The notes under the pieces are model-generated. The model saw nothing but the letters and a program-made list of their open reading frames with translations. It searched no databases and had not been told where the DNA came from. Shown in pieces: positions 15,505-25,695 of a stretch of DNA of 64,000 nt; within the stretch, counting starts at the first letter, position 1, and each line of letters opens with the position of its first letter. Where the stretch lies: contig JBEEOW010000015.1 of NCBI GenBank assembly GCA_041191405.1, positions 30,196 through 94,195 on the forward strand. Reading direction: 5' to 3'. The DNA comes from JBEEOW01 sp041191405. GTDB lineage: Bacteria > Bacteroidota > Bacteroidia > Cytophagales > UBA9547. A program made the position numbers and the translations under genes.

Positions 15505-18500
15505 ATGAAATTTAAACTAAGTTTATCACTTTTATTTATTTTAATTACATCAATTAATGTAATTTCTCAAAATAGAAAACCTTCAGATCAAAGAGTTGCT
15601 TTATCAGATGGATTGGTTGCTTATTATCCTTTTGAAGAAAACTCAAAAGATTATACCGGTAATGAAAATACTGGTATTGATAAAGAAAATGTGTATTACA
15701 ATACAGGTTTTTTAGGAAATTCAGCAGATTTTACTGCAAACCTAGAAAATAATCGAATAGAAATTTTAGCTTCAAATAGTTTGAAGTTTACTAATGAATT
15801 TACTTTTTCGGGTTGGTATAATTTTACCGATTTTGTAGGAAATAATGGATATGTAAGTTTATTTGCCAAAAGTGGCGATGCTCCTGGGTTATCTGCATTA
15901 TATAATTTTGAAAAAAGTACTATATCATTAAGCAATTCAATATCTAAAAATCAATCGGTATCTGCTGTAATTGAGCCTTTTGAAAAAAATAAATGGTATC
16001 ATTTGGCTTTTGTTATTAAAAACGACATTCTTAAAATTTATGTGAACGGAAAAAATGTTGTTAATCAAAGTGTGGGCGAAAAATTTGATTTTTCAGATGC
16101 AAATGAACAAATGTTATCTTTAGGTGGCTTTGGTGGTTCAAACTGTTGTTGGTATTCATTTGATGGTTTCATAGACGAAGTGAAAATTTATAACAAAGCT
16201 CTTGATATAATTCAGGTAAACGATATCTATAATACTACACTTTGTCAGATTGCAAAACCTGAAATTTCAGATGTATATAATTGCGTGGGAGAATCTAGTT
16301 CTATTCAATTTCAAGAAAAGGAAAATCCGAATTATAAAATAACATGGTATTATTTAGAAGGTGAAAATATTGCAAATATAAATAAACCTTTACTTTTTAA
16401 CTCAACTGCTGGCGAAACTAGTTATTATGTTAAAAATGATTCAAGTACTTGTAATAGTGAATTTTTGTTAGTTAAAAATATTGTTAATGATATTCCTGAA
16501 ATTAGTCCATTAAGTGCAACGGTAAATACTAATCAAGATGTTTTTAGTGCATTTGGTATACAAGATTCTCAAGAATATACTTGGAATCCAAGTAAACCAA
16601 CCTCTCTAACAGTGGGTAAATTTAATGGAACATACATAAAAACAACTAATAAATGTAGTAGTAAGAGTGAAACATGGGATTTGGAGGTTACAGAACCTAT
16701 AGATTTTTGTCAAGGACTATTACCAAATATATATTTTAATTTTTATAGTAAATTATATTTAGGCGATACTGTTGAATTTAATGTTTCAGCTGGATATTCT
16801 GATGAAATGTGTTCGTTTGATGGAACTACTAGCATTAGTATATCTGATCCAAGCATTGCTCAGATTTATAATGATAATAAGTTAATTTTATTGAAAAGTG
16901 GGGAGTTTTCTATTACAGTTAATGTTGTGGATACAGTTTTTAATAAACCTAATCAAGAGACATTTAACTATAAAGTACTTTTGCCTTATAAAAATGTAGA
17001 GACAATAAAAACACTTGGTTATAATGTTGACGTAGTTGCAGACCTTGAAAATTCTGTATCAACTACAACAGATGGTGCAGTTGATCAAATTAATTACTGT
17101 TTTGAATGTGAGGCTCTTATAGGTACGGCAAGAAAAAGTAATAATTTATCAAATGCAAAAATAGCAAGTTTTGGTAATTCATTTTATTCAAAAACTGATT
17201 TAGCTCAAGGTGGTTTACCTTTAAATGGCGAAATTAAAAGTCAATCAAATAAAGGACTTTTTTATCAACTTCAACCTTATAGCCAACCAAATAGTTTACA
17301 ATTGGTAGCTAATTATGAAGATACATTAAATTTAGAAACCCCCAAAGCGTATGAGAAATTATTTATACTTGCTACTTGTGGAAATGGTAATTCAAATGTT
17401 CAAGTTAAAATATTATTTGAAGATAATACTTTTCATCAACAAAATATTGAAATTAAAGATTGGTATTACAATGATGAATATGCTATAAAAAGTATTGGTA
17501 GAGTTTCAAGAAGTACTAGTTCTGTAGAGTTTGATTTTTCAAATCCAAGAATATATGATAATGTAATTGAAATACCTGCATCTTTTAGTACAAAAAATGT
17601 AAAACAAATTTTATTTTTATTTACTGATGTACAATCATCTGCTGTTCCAAACATCATGGCTGTCAGTGGTCAATTTATTCCACCTTTAGTTAATTCAACT
17701 GCACTACATTTTGATGGTATTGATGATTATGTATCTGTTGATTCAAATATAACATTATCAAAAGGTGATAAAGCATATACTTTACAAGCTAAAATTAAAC
17801 CATTAAAAAATGGAGATTTTGGGATTATTGGCTACGGTAATTATCAAGAAAATAACAAAGTCAATGCTTTAAGATTAGCAAGTGATGGAGGTTTGATAAA
17901 TTATTGGTGGGCTAATGATTTAGTTGTTACTTCTGATTCATTAAGTAAGAAAGGGATAAATCTTACTGATGGTAATTGGCATGATGTAACTGCTACTTAT
18001 GATGGAGTAAAAAGGAAAATGTACGTAGATGGGATATTGTTTAACGAAGATGCACCAACAGATACATTATCGGTAGTTAACACTAAAAATTTAACAATAG
18101 GAGTTACTAATTCTAAAGAATTTTTCAATGGTGGTATAGATGAGGTTAGGGTTTGGAATAGAGCACTTTGTAAAGCCGAAATTGTAAATAATTTAAACTG
18201 TGAAACTCCTTCTAATCAATCAGGATTATTATTGAATTATCATTTCAATCAAGGTTATGATAATCAAAATAATGATACAATTACGTCAGTTTTTGATAGT
18301 TCAATTAATGGATTTAAAGGCAAATTAAATAATTTTGATTTAAAAGCAGATACAATTTCTAATTGGTTCGCACCTTTAAATGTTGCTGTAGTAGTTGGTA
18401 GTACTTGTAATGGATTTAATATTGCTACAGCTCCAATTGCACCTCCTGCCATTGAAGCTTGTAAAAACTCAGGCAATGTAGATTTATTTTCAGTTGGTGA

Positions 18501-21500
18501 AGGTTTAACTTGGTATAATTCCAAAAAAGAAGTAAAAGGGACAAATATTACTCCAACTATTTCAACAACCCAAGTTGATACTTTATTTAAATATATTACT
18601 AGATTTTTTGGCAGTTGTGAAACTAATAGAACTAAGGTTGAAATTAGAATTAATCCATTACCTAATGTAATAGCTACAGCAACTGATACAAGTATTTGTA
18701 TTGGAGATACTGTAACTTTAAAAGGTACTGGAGCACTTATTTATCAGTGGTTTGGTGTTTCGGATAATATTCCTTTTGTACCTACCGAAACTAAATATTA
18801 TAAAGTGAGAGGTAAATTTACTTCTACAGGTTGTGTAGGTGAAGATTCAATAAAAGTTAAAGTAAATCAATTACCTACAGTAGTAAGTAATATTTCTAAA
18901 AATGAAATTTGTAAAGGGGATAGTGTAAAATTATATGGAACTGGTGCAAAATCCTATACTTGGAATAATGGAGTAATTGATGATAAGTTTTTTGTAATTA
19001 ATTCAAGTGATATTTTTAATGTAATTGGAGTTGATTCAAATGGTTGCAAAAGTTCTTCATCAATAGAAGTAGATGTAAAATCTCTTCCTTTTGTGGTCGC
19101 AAATGTATCAAAATCAGTAATTTGTAAGGGAGATTCGATTTCTGTTTCAGCCGAAGGTGCTGATAGTTATGTATGGTCATCAGGAATCAAAAATAATGAA
19201 ATGTTTAAAGTTGAATCAGATACAAGCTTAATTGTTACAGGAACTGATTGGAATAATTGTAAATCTAATGACACTTTAAATTTAGTAGTAAATACTCTTC
19301 CTACAATTATATTTAATCCTGAAAAACCTCAAGTTTGTATTGGCGATTCAATTATTTTAAATGCATCTGGTTCTGGTTTAAGTTATACTTGGGAAAAATT
19401 ATTTTCAAGTGATATTAAAGTAGCTCCTATTAAAGATTCGATATTCAATGTAGAAACTTCTGATAAAAATGGATGTAAAAATGTTGCATCTATCAATGTT
19501 GAAGTACATCAACTACCCAATGTATCAGTTCAGGGAGCTGGTTCAATTTGTTTGGGTGGCAATGGATTACAATTAACTGCAACTGGAGGGAAGTTCTATT
19601 CATGGTCTCCTAAAACAGGTTTAAGTAATCCTATGAATTCTAATCCAATTGCTAGTCCATTAGTAACTACAAAGTATACAGTAACTGCTACAGATTCAAA
19701 TGGTTGCGTAGGGAGCTCAACAGCTGAAATTGTAGTTGATAATAAAAGTACTAGTCCAACTTTAACAATTACTGCCAGCGATACAGCTATTTGTGAAGGT
19801 GGAAATGTTAAATTAACAGCTTCGGGTACAGCTGATAAATATATTTGGACAAATTCAGTAATAAACGATTCGATATTTGTGCCAAGTAAAACCCTTTCTT
19901 ATGTAGTAACTGCAACCAATTTAAGCACAAACTGCTCTATATCAGATTCTATAAAGGTTGTTGTAAATCAATTGCCAAATGTAAGTATCAAAGCTACAAA
20001 AACAGAAATTTGTTTTGGCGATTCACTTAAACTTACTGCAACTGGTGATGCTGATACATATTTATGGAATAATTTAGTTAAAAATGATACAATATTTTCT
20101 CCATCAAGTACTCAAACATACAAAGTAACAGCAACTATCGAATCAAGTAAATGCTCAGTTTCTGATTCCATAAATATTGTTGTTAATAAAATGCCACAGT
20201 TGAATTTATCTGCATCAAAAACAGAAATTTGTTTTGGTGATTCTCTGAAACTAACAGCATCAGGAATTGCGGATACATTTATATGGAATAATGGAGTGAA
20301 GAATGATACTTTATTTGCACCATCAAATACCCAAACATACAAAGTAACAGCCTCTAATATTCAATCAAACTGTTCTGTTTCAGATTCTATAAAGGTTGTT
20401 GTAAATCAATTGCCAAATGTAAGTATCAAAGCTACAAAAACAGAAATTTGTTTTGGCGATTCACTTAAACTTACTGCAACTGGTGATGCTGATACATATT
20501 TATGGAATAATTTAGTTAAAAATGATACAATATTTTCTCCATCAAGTACTCAAACATACAAAGTAACAGCAACTATCGAATCAAGTAAATGCTCAGTTTC
20601 TGATTCCATAAATATTGTTGTTAATAAAATGCCACAGTTGAATTTATCTGCATCAAAAACAGAAATTTGTTTTGGTGATTCTCTGAAACTAACAGCATCA
20701 GGAATTGCGGATACATTTATATGGAATAATGGAGTGAAGAATGATACTTTATTTGCACCATCAAATACCCAAACATACAAAGTAACAGCCTCTAATATTC
20801 AATCAAACTGTTCTGTTTCTGATTCTATAAAGGTTGTTGTAAATCAATTGCCAAATGTAATTGCAAATGTTTCAAAAACTACAATTTGTTTAGGAGATTC
20901 AATTGAATTAAAAGCGAATGGTACTGCATTAAATTATACTTGGAACAATACTATTGCAAATAATACGAAAGTAGCACCACCTATTAATAATTCGAAATAT
21001 TTAGTTAAAGGTGTAGATGAAAAAGGTTGTTCAGATACTACATCTGTAAACATTACTGTGTTGGCATTACCTTTAAAACCAACAGTTACCAATAATGATT
21101 ACTGTGTAAATGAAACTGCCGATACATTAAAAGCTATTGCTACTGCAGGAAATATGCTACAATGGTTTGCTGATGATTCAATTACAATTATCAATAATTT
21201 AAAACCAAATACACTTACTCCTGGTTTACAATCGTTTTTCGTGAATCAAAAAAATGTAGCAGGTTGTGAAAGTGAAAAGGCAAAATTAACAGTAACTGTT
21301 TTTGCAAAGCCTACCATTCCAACTTTTGCCCAAAATAATGATACCATTACAATAGATACTTTATCAAGTAAAATTCAACTAAATTCGATATCAAACCTTA
21401 AAAAAATTAATTGGATTATTGAACCAACAATTGCTGGTACTACAAACGATACTTTAATTTTAAGTACATTTAATTGGACAAATAAGTATTCTGGAGTAGT

Positions 21501-23265
21501 AAATATTAAAGCACAGGCTATAGATGTAAATTCATGTAAATCTGATACATCTGCAAACTTTTTATTAACAAGAATTGGTAAGGCTAATTTGATTAAAAAA
21601 GATACTGTTATTAATCAATTAGATTCAATAATTGTAACAATAAATGTAAATGCTTCTTTACCAGTTGAAATTACTTACACCTATGTTGATTCACTAAATC
21701 AAACCTCTGAACGTGTGTTAAAAAATATAAATGTAAATACAACTTACATTAAAATAGGAGCAAATGATAAAGTTCAGAATATACGAATCAAGGATAATAA
21801 TAATGTAGTAGTATTTGTAGATAGTATTCAGGTAATTAAAAATGCTGGAAATGTATTGGTTGATTTACCCAATTTATATCCCGGTAAAGTTTATTTCAAT
21901 GATACAATTAAACTTGATTTAAATGGAACAGGTGGACCTTATGTAGTAACTTATAAATATAATAATGTTATTTATGCCAAAACAGTAAATGCTGATAAGT
22001 TTGAAATTCAGCTTATTAGTATCATTAATGATTCAATCGGAAGTTTTGAATTATTGTCTGTTAAAAATTTAATTGGAGATACACTTGCTATATCAGGGAA
22101 TAAAAAAGCTGATTTTGTATTTGATGTTTTAAATGATATATCGGTAACTTTAACAGATAAAAGTATTCCTTTCTGTAATGAAGGTACAGGTTTAGTAAAT
22201 TTAGATTTAAATGGTGGTAAGCAGCCTTATAAAGCTATACTTAAGGATAAATCAACTGCTCTTATTGATACTTTAGAGGTAAATGTGGAATCTAGTGGAG
22301 GGTATTCTATCCGACAAAAATCAGGTAGTTATTCTCTTCAAATAATAGATGCTGCTGGTTATGTTAATAAGTCATTAGCAACTCAAAATATTACCATCGC
22401 ACAAAGTTTATCTACTGTAATTGAAAATACTAAACCAGTTTTAGCAATCAATACAGGCTTAAATCCATTGAATTTGTTAAATGGTAAAGATACTAGCATC
22501 ACAATAACAGCAAATGCCAATACAGGGAATCCAGATACAAAATTATCATGGACTTATCCTTCAACTTCAATTTTCCCTTCTGAAGTAGGAACGTTTGCCA
22601 TTAATGGGAATGTAGCAAATTTAAATTGGGCTACTCAATACTCTGGGATTTTAAAAGTACTTATACAAGGTGAATTATTTGGTTGTAAAACTAAATATTC
22701 AGATACTTTGCAATTAGTATATAAACCAAATGTGAAATACAAAATTGTAAACGAAAATGTAGTTTTAAAATATGATAGTATTGCAATTGATTTACAAACA
22801 TTTGGTAAAGCTCCATTCAGATTGAAATATTCAATTAAAAATGGTGATATGCTAACTACAGTTTATGATACTATATTTGATAAAAAACGCATTTATTTTA
22901 ACTATGCAGAGTCTATTAGTTTTATAACCATAACTGATGCAAATGGTATAGAAACTAGTATTTTATTAACCGAAAAAAATTCATTATATAATGAAAATTT
23001 AGGTTTTTATGAGGCATTTTCTCCTAATAATGATGGTCACAATGATTATTTTATTATTGGAAATTACATGGATCAAAAAAATACTAAATTCTTAAATAAG
23101 CCTGGTGCATTGTATGTATATGATAGAAGTGGATTTGAAGTTTATAGGGATTTAGAGTATAAAAATAATTGGTCCGGAGATGGTTTAAATGATGGAATAT
23201 ATTACTATGTATTTATAAGAAGCGAATCTGACAAATTTGGATCTTTTGTAGAAATAAGAAGATAA
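15505..23265 (+). CDS. Giant T9SS type B surface protein with LamG and Ig-like repeats
   Basis: This 2586-residue protein has a signal peptide (1-22). A concanavalin/LamG-like domain (about 28-245) starts DGLVAYYPFEENSKDYTGN and ends FDGFIDEVKIYNKAL; a second (about 732-910) starts ALHFDGIDDYVSVD and ends GGIDEVRVWNRAL. About eleven Ig-like repeats of roughly 70-75 residues follow (about 1050-1820), each with the pattern ICxGDSxxLxAxG...YxWNNG...TYxVTxT and two cysteines. Further beta domains come next. A gliding-motility-type C-terminal sorting domain (about 2495-2586) has the hallmark FSPNNDGHNDYF, VYDRSGFEVY and DGIYYYVF. It should cross the outer membrane through T9SS and act as an adhesin-like surface fibre. 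Two adjacent repeats are duplicated exactly at DNA level (19943-20818). It is flanked by its own terminator and a convergent PorP/SprF gene. Confidence 0.9.
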   Translation: MKFKLSLSLLFILITSINVISQNRKPSDQRVALSDGLVAYYPFEENSKDYTGNENTGIDKENVYYNTGFLGNSADFTANLENNRIEILASNSLKFTNEFTFSGWYNFTDFVGNNGYVSLFAKSGDAPGLSALYNFEKSTISLSNSISKNQSVSAVIEPFEKNKWYHLAFVIKNDILKIYVNGKNVVNQSVGEKFDFSDANEQMLSLGGFGGSNCCWYSFDGFIDEVKIYNKALDIIQVNDIYNTTLCQIAKPEISDVYNCVGESSSIQFQEKENPNYKITWYYLEGENIANINKPLLFNSTAGETSYYVKNDSSTCNSEFLLVKNIVNDIPEISPLSATVNTNQDVFSAFGIQDSQEYTWNPSKPTSLTVGKFNGTYIKTTNKCSSKSETWDLEVTEPIDFCQGLLPNIYFNFYSKLYLGDTVEFNVSAGYSDEMCSFDGTTSISISDPSIAQIYNDNKLILLKSGEFSITVNVVDTVFNKPNQETFNYKVLLPYKNVETIKTLGYNVDVVADLENSVSTTTDGAVDQINYCFECEALIGTARKSNNLSNAKIASFGNSFYSKTDLAQGGLPLNGEIKSQSNKGLFYQLQPYSQPNSLQLVANYEDTLNLETPKAYEKLFILATCGNGNSNVQVKILFEDNTFHQQNIEIKDWYYNDEYAIKSIGRVSRSTSSVEFDFSNPRIYDNVIEIPASFSTKNVKQILFLFTDVQSSAVPNIMAVSGQFIPPLVNSTALHFDGIDDYVSVDSNITLSKGDKAYTLQAKIKPLKNGDFGIIGYGNYQENNKVNALRLASDGGLINYWWANDLVVTSDSLSKKGINLTDGNWHDVTATYDGVKRKMYVDGILFNEDAPTDTLSVVNTKNLTIGVTNSKEFFNGGIDEVRVWNRALCKAEIVNNLNCETPSNQSGLLLNYHFNQGYDNQNNDTITSVFDSSINGFKGKLNNFDLKADTISNWFAPLNVAVVVGSTCNGFNIATAPIAPPAIEACKNSGNVDLFSVGEGLTWYNSKKEVKGTNITPTISTTQVDTLFKYITRFFGSCETNRTKVEIRINPLPNVIATATDTSICIGDTVTLKGTGALIYQWFGVSDNIPFVPTETKYYKVRGKFTSTGCVGEDSIKVKVNQLPTVVSNISKNEICKGDSVKLYGTGAKSYTWNNGVIDDKFFVINSSDIFNVIGVDSNGCKSSSSIEVDVKSLPFVVANVSKSVICKGDSISVSAEGADSYVWSSGIKNNEMFKVESDTSLIVTGTDWNNCKSNDTLNLVVNTLPTIIFNPEKPQVCIGDSIILNASGSGLSYTWEKLFSSDIKVAPIKDSIFNVETSDKNGCKNVASINVEVHQLPNVSVQGAGSICLGGNGLQLTATGGKFYSWSPKTGLSNPMNSNPIASPLVTTKYTVTATDSNGCVGSSTAEIVVDNKSTSPTLTITASDTAICEGGNVKLTASGTADKYIWTNSVINDSIFVPSKTLSYVVTATNLSTNCSISDSIKVVVNQLPNVSIKATKTEICFGDSLKLTATGDADTYLWNNLVKNDTIFSPSSTQTYKVTATIESSKCSVSDSINIVVNKMPQLNLSASKTEICFGDSLKLTASGIADTFIWNNGVKNDTLFAPSNTQTYKVTASNIQSNCSVSDSIKVVVNQLPNVSIKATKTEICFGDSLKLTATGDADTYLWNNLVKNDTIFSPSSTQTYKVTATIESSKCSVSDSINIVVNKMPQLNLSASKTEICFGDSLKLTASGIADTFIWNNGVKNDTLFAPSNTQTYKVTASNIQSNCSVSDSIKVVVNQLPNVIANVSKTTICLGDSIELKANGTALNYTWNNTIANNTKVAPPINNSKYLVKGVDEKGCSDTTSVNITVLALPLKPTVTNNDYCVNETADTLKAIATAGNMLQWFADDSITIINNLKPNTLTPGLQSFFVNQKNVAGCESEKAKLTVTVFAKPTIPTFAQNNDTITIDTLSSKIQLNSISNLKKINWIIEPTIAGTTNDTLILSTFNWTNKYSGVVNIKAQAIDVNSCKSDTSANFLLTRIGKANLIKKDTVINQLDSIIVTINVNASLPVEITYTYVDSLNQTSERVLKNINVNTTYIKIGANDKVQNIRIKDNNNVVVFVDSIQVIKNAGNVLVDLPNLYPGKVYFNDTIKLDLNGTGGPYVVTYKYNNVIYAKTVNADKFEIQLISIINDSIGSFELLSVKNLIGDTLAISGNKKADFVFDVLNDISVTLTDKSIPFCNEGTGLVNLDLNGGKQPYKAILKDKSTALIDTLEVNVESSGGYSIRQKSGSYSLQIIDAAGYVNKSLATQNITIAQSLSTVIENTKPVLAINTGLNPLNLLNGKDTSITITANANTGNPDTKLSWTYPSTSIFPSEVGTFAINGNVANLNWATQYSGILKVLIQGELFGCKTKYSDTLQLVYKPNVKYKIVNENVVLKYDSIAIDLQTFGKAPFRLKYSIKNGDMLTTVYDTIFDKKRIYFNYAESISFITITDANGIETSILLTEKNSLYNENLGFYEAFSPNNDGHNDYFIIGNYMDQKNTKFLNKPGALYVYDRSGFEVYRDLEYKNNWSGDGLNDGIYYYVFIRSESDKFGSFVEIRR
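19943..20818 (+). repeat. Perfect 438-bp tandem duplication (two Ig-like repeats)
   Basis: The segment 19943-20380 is repeated directly at 20381-20818; reading the two copies against each other I find no difference. A partial third match of about 36 bases follows at 20819 and then diverges. The unit encodes 146 residues, exactly two Ig-like repeats, and keeps the frame. Neighbouring Ig-like repeats are only moderately similar, so this duplication is recent. Confidence 0.95.
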
Positions 23266-23271
23266 GTATGC

Positions 23272-23309
23272 AAGTCCTTCAAACGAAATATTTTGAAGGA
23301 CTTTTTTTT
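23272..23309 (+). terminator. Terminator after the 2586-residue surface-protein gene
   Basis: AAGTCCTTCAAA (23272-23283) pairs with TTTGAAGGACTT (23292-23303), followed by a run of T. It lies seven bases after the stop codon. Confidence 0.9.
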
Positions 23310-23531
23310 GAAATTATAGATACTATAATTGGTTTATAATAGCAATACAATGAAAAGGTAATTTCAAGTATATTGTATAGATAACAAGTTTGTTTTAGCC
23401 AAAATTATATTGACTCATACTTTATAAGTTTGGCAACATTAATGAAAGCTTATCAAGTTGCACATACATTAATATTGTAAGCTGAGCAAAGTTGATTTTT
23501 AGTAGAAGATGTAGCTTTTTGGGGACTTTCG

Positions 23532-23551
23532 AATAAATTCAATTGGTATTA
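23532..23551. repeat. Solo 20-base end of a palindromic intergenic element
   Basis: AATAAATTCAATTGGTATTA is the exact reverse complement of 31271-31290, the left end of the palindromic element at 31271-31453. Preceding bases (CTGAGC near 23482) resemble the core of that element only loosely, so this may be a decayed copy. Confidence 0.5.
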
Positions 23552-23601
23552 AATAGATATTTGTTTTGGTTAAATGTTACTATACAGTATCAAAAAAACA
23601 T

Positions 23602-23638
23602 AAAAGGCTCTTAAACTAATGATGTTTAAGAGCCTTTT
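23602..23638 (-). terminator. Terminator of the PorP/SprF gene
   Basis: AAAAGGCTCTTAAAC (23602-23615 region) pairs with GTTTAAGAGCCTTTT (23624-23637). On the minus strand it is followed by ATGTTTTTTTG. It lies about 32 bases beyond the stop of the minus-strand gene and could also work for plus-strand transcripts. Confidence 0.85.
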
Positions 23639-23669
23639 ATTATAGACTTTTATTTAATATAAATCTTAA

Positions 23670-24614
23670 CTAAAATACATCTTCAAGATCGTAAGATAGA
23701 GAAATTTCGGCTGAAGTTTTATATACACTTTCTATATTAAAATTGTATAAAAATGCACCACCAAGTTTTAGTCTTCCATTGATATACATACCTCCAGTTA
23801 AACCACCATTGTTAAAGAATGGATATGAAACACCATCTTTTTTTATACTATTATTAGGAGATACAACTAGTCCAGCCCAAAAAGCTTCTGTTTTACCAAC
23901 ACTTAAACTAATATCAGTTTTAGGTAAACTTGAAGGACTAATTCTTAATAATAAAGAAGGTATGAAATGATAATCTTCATTTATTGCTAATTTATAGTAT
24001 CCATTAAAAATTACATTCTTTTGGTCAAAAAAGCTTCTGTTACCTTTTTCTTTTTTTAATAAATAACCGTTGTTGTCGTAGCCAATAGCATCTGGTAATG
24101 CTGCTGATAAATGAAAGTTTTCTGCTTTAAATGCAAATCCAAGACCTAGTTTAGGAATTATTGCAGATACAAAATCATCGGTTTTGTTAAAAATAGCATC
24201 TTCTTTATCAAGGATATTTGCTTGATATACATATGTGTTTGAAAATCCTCCCTTTATTCCAAATGATAGCTTTTTTTCTCCTCCTAAATCAAGGTGATAT
24301 GCAGCATTTCCATATAAATCGAATAATTTATAATTACCATAATTATAATTAATAAAATTTGCAGAAAGTCCTAATTTTTTACTGTCAATACGTTTATCTA
24401 TTGTGCATGAATTGGTAAAAGGAGATCCCGTAATCCCGAACCAGTCATAACGAGTTAAAAGTGAAGCGTTTAAAGCTGATTCTTCTAAGCCAGAATAAGC
24501 AGGATTATAATAAGTTAAGTTTGTATTGAATTGAGCAAAGTCAGCTAACATTTGTGCTTTTGCACTAAAAATACTTGATGCTAAAATAATTGCTAACGTG
24601 TATATTTTCTTCAT
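23670..24614 (-). CDS. PorP/SprF family T9SS outer-membrane protein
   Basis: This 314-residue protein has a signal peptide (1-20, ending AKAQ). Next comes the family-typical start FNTNLTYYNPAYSGLEESALNAS... and then alternating beta strands consistent with a 14-strand barrel, ending in a strand with acidic/aromatic residues (SYDLEDVF). In characterised gliding bacteria, SprF-type barrels are needed to export and attach cargo carrying the type B sorting domain. The gene converges on the 2586-residue type B protein and has its own well-formed promoter at 24642-24671. It is the likely dedicated partner of that protein despite the opposite strand. The family call is strong. Confidence 0.88.
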   Translation of the reverse strand: MKKIYTLAIILASSIFSAKAQMLADFAQFNTNLTYYNPAYSGLEESALNASLLTRYDWFGITGSPFTNSCTIDKRIDSKKLGLSANFINYNYGNYKLFDLYGNAAYHLDLGGEKKLSFGIKGGFSNTYVYQANILDKEDAIFNKTDDFVSAIIPKLGLGFAFKAENFHLSAALPDAIGYDNNGYLLKKEKGNRSFFDQKNVIFNGYYKLAINEDYHFIPSLLLRISPSSLPKTDISLSVGKTEAFWAGLVVSPNNSIKKDGVSYPFFNNGGLTGGMYINGRLKLGGAFLYNFNIESVYKTSAEISLSYDLEDVF

Positions 24615-24641
24615 TTCTAAATAGTTCTATTCGGATACTTT

Positions 24642-24671
24642 CAAAAATATAAAAAAAATAAGAATATTCAA
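24642..24671 (-). promoter_or_regulatory. Bacteroidota-type promoter of the PorP/SprF gene
   Basis: On the minus strand TTG (24669-24671) is followed after 19 bases by TATTTTTG (24642-24649), a full match to TAnnTTTG. The ATG lies 27 bases beyond. It sits in the 60-base gap after the GT2 gene, so PorP/SprF is probably transcribed separately from it. Confidence 0.6.
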
Positions 24672-24674
24672 TGT

Positions 24675-25691
24675 TTATTTTAGCATTAATTCACTAAATG
24701 TTTTCTTTTTTGAAACAAAATATTGCCAAACGATAGATTTATTGTAAAATCCTGGCATTGAGTTCAAATCTTTTACTTTTTGTGTGTTTTCTCTTTCTTT
24801 CATTAACCAATTATTGGCTTTGTAAAAATCGATATGTGCCTGCAATACTGCATTGAATAAACTGAACTTTCCTTTTATAATAAACTGTATTGCAGCTACT
24901 CCATCTAGTACCATTCTTTGAAATAAAGTACCAAATAATTGGTTTTGAGGTAAGTTTTTGAAAAGTAGATACAATCCGTTTCTAAAGTTTAAGTACACTT
25001 TTTTAGGGCTGTCTTTTTGCAAAGTTCCTCCACCTAAATGATACACTGTTGAGTTGGCACAATACCCGATTTTTAACCCTAAACCATGTATTCTCCAACA
25101 TAAATCAATTTCTTCCATGTGTGCAAAAAAACGTGAATCAAAGCCATTGAGTTGATTAAAAATACTTGATTTAATAAAGATACAAGCACCAGTTGCCCAA
25201 AATATTTCTGAATTTTGGTTGTATTGGTTGTTGTCAACTTCTTGATTATCAAATATTCTTCCTCTGCAAAAAGGATATCCTAGTTTATCAATATAGCCAC
25301 CAGCAGCACCTGCGTATTCAAAAAGTTCGGGTTGCTTGTATGACCTAATTTTAGGCATAGCCGCAACCCAATTATTTTTTTCCATACTTTCAATCACAGT
25401 GTCAACCCAATTTGTTGTAACTTCCACATCTGAATTTAAAAGTACAAAGTATTCTGCTGAAATTTGTTTTAAGGCTTCATTGTATCCACCAGCATAACCC
25501 GTATTGGTTGGCAAAAGTATTAGTTTTAATTCAGGGAAATTTGCTTTTAAATACGCAACCGAACCATCCGTTGAGGCATTGTCAGCAATTATAATTTCAT
25601 GATTTTGAGTGTGTTTAATTACAGATGGTAAAAACTGTTTAAACATTTCAACCCCATTATAATTGAGAATTACAATTGCTACTTTTGCCAT
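24675..25691 (-). CDS. Family 2 glycosyltransferase
   Basis: This 338-residue protein carries a GT-A domain in its first 230 residues. The start is VAIVILNYNG, followed by IIIADNASTDGS with the nucleotide-sugar binding Asp, TGYAGGYNEAL, VLLNSDVEV (the DXD-like metal site), GACIFIKSSIFNQLNGFDSRFFAHMEEIDLCWR with the catalytic ED-type pair, and a short C-terminal amphipathic region. This pattern is that of rhamnosyl/WbbL-like GT2 enzymes acting on surface polysaccharide. It starts four bases after the YbaB gene, so the two share a transcript. The sugar is unknown. Confidence 0.88.
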   Translation of the reverse strand: MAKVAIVILNYNGVEMFKQFLPSVIKHTQNHEIIIADNASTDGSVAYLKANFPELKLILLPTNTGYAGGYNEALKQISAEYFVLLNSDVEVTTNWVDTVIESMEKNNWVAAMPKIRSYKQPELFEYAGAAGGYIDKLGYPFCRGRIFDNQEVDNNQYNQNSEIFWATGACIFIKSSIFNQLNGFDSRFFAHMEEIDLCWRIHGLGLKIGYCANSTVYHLGGGTLQKDSPKKVYLNFRNGLYLLFKNLPQNQLFGTLFQRMVLDGVAAIQFIIKGKFSLFNAVLQAHIDFYKANNWLMKERENTQKVKDLNSMPGFYNKSIVWQYFVSKKKTFSELMLK

Positions 25692-25695
25692 TTTA

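Larger units (their letters stand above)
23266..23669. other. 404-base convergent gap with two terminators
   Basis: This gap separates the giant surface-protein gene from the convergent PorP/SprF gene. It holds one terminator for each gene and a 20-base word at 23532-23551 that is the exact reverse complement of the left end of the palindromic element at 31271. No gene, tRNA or longer structure was seen in the remainder. Confidence 0.7.
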
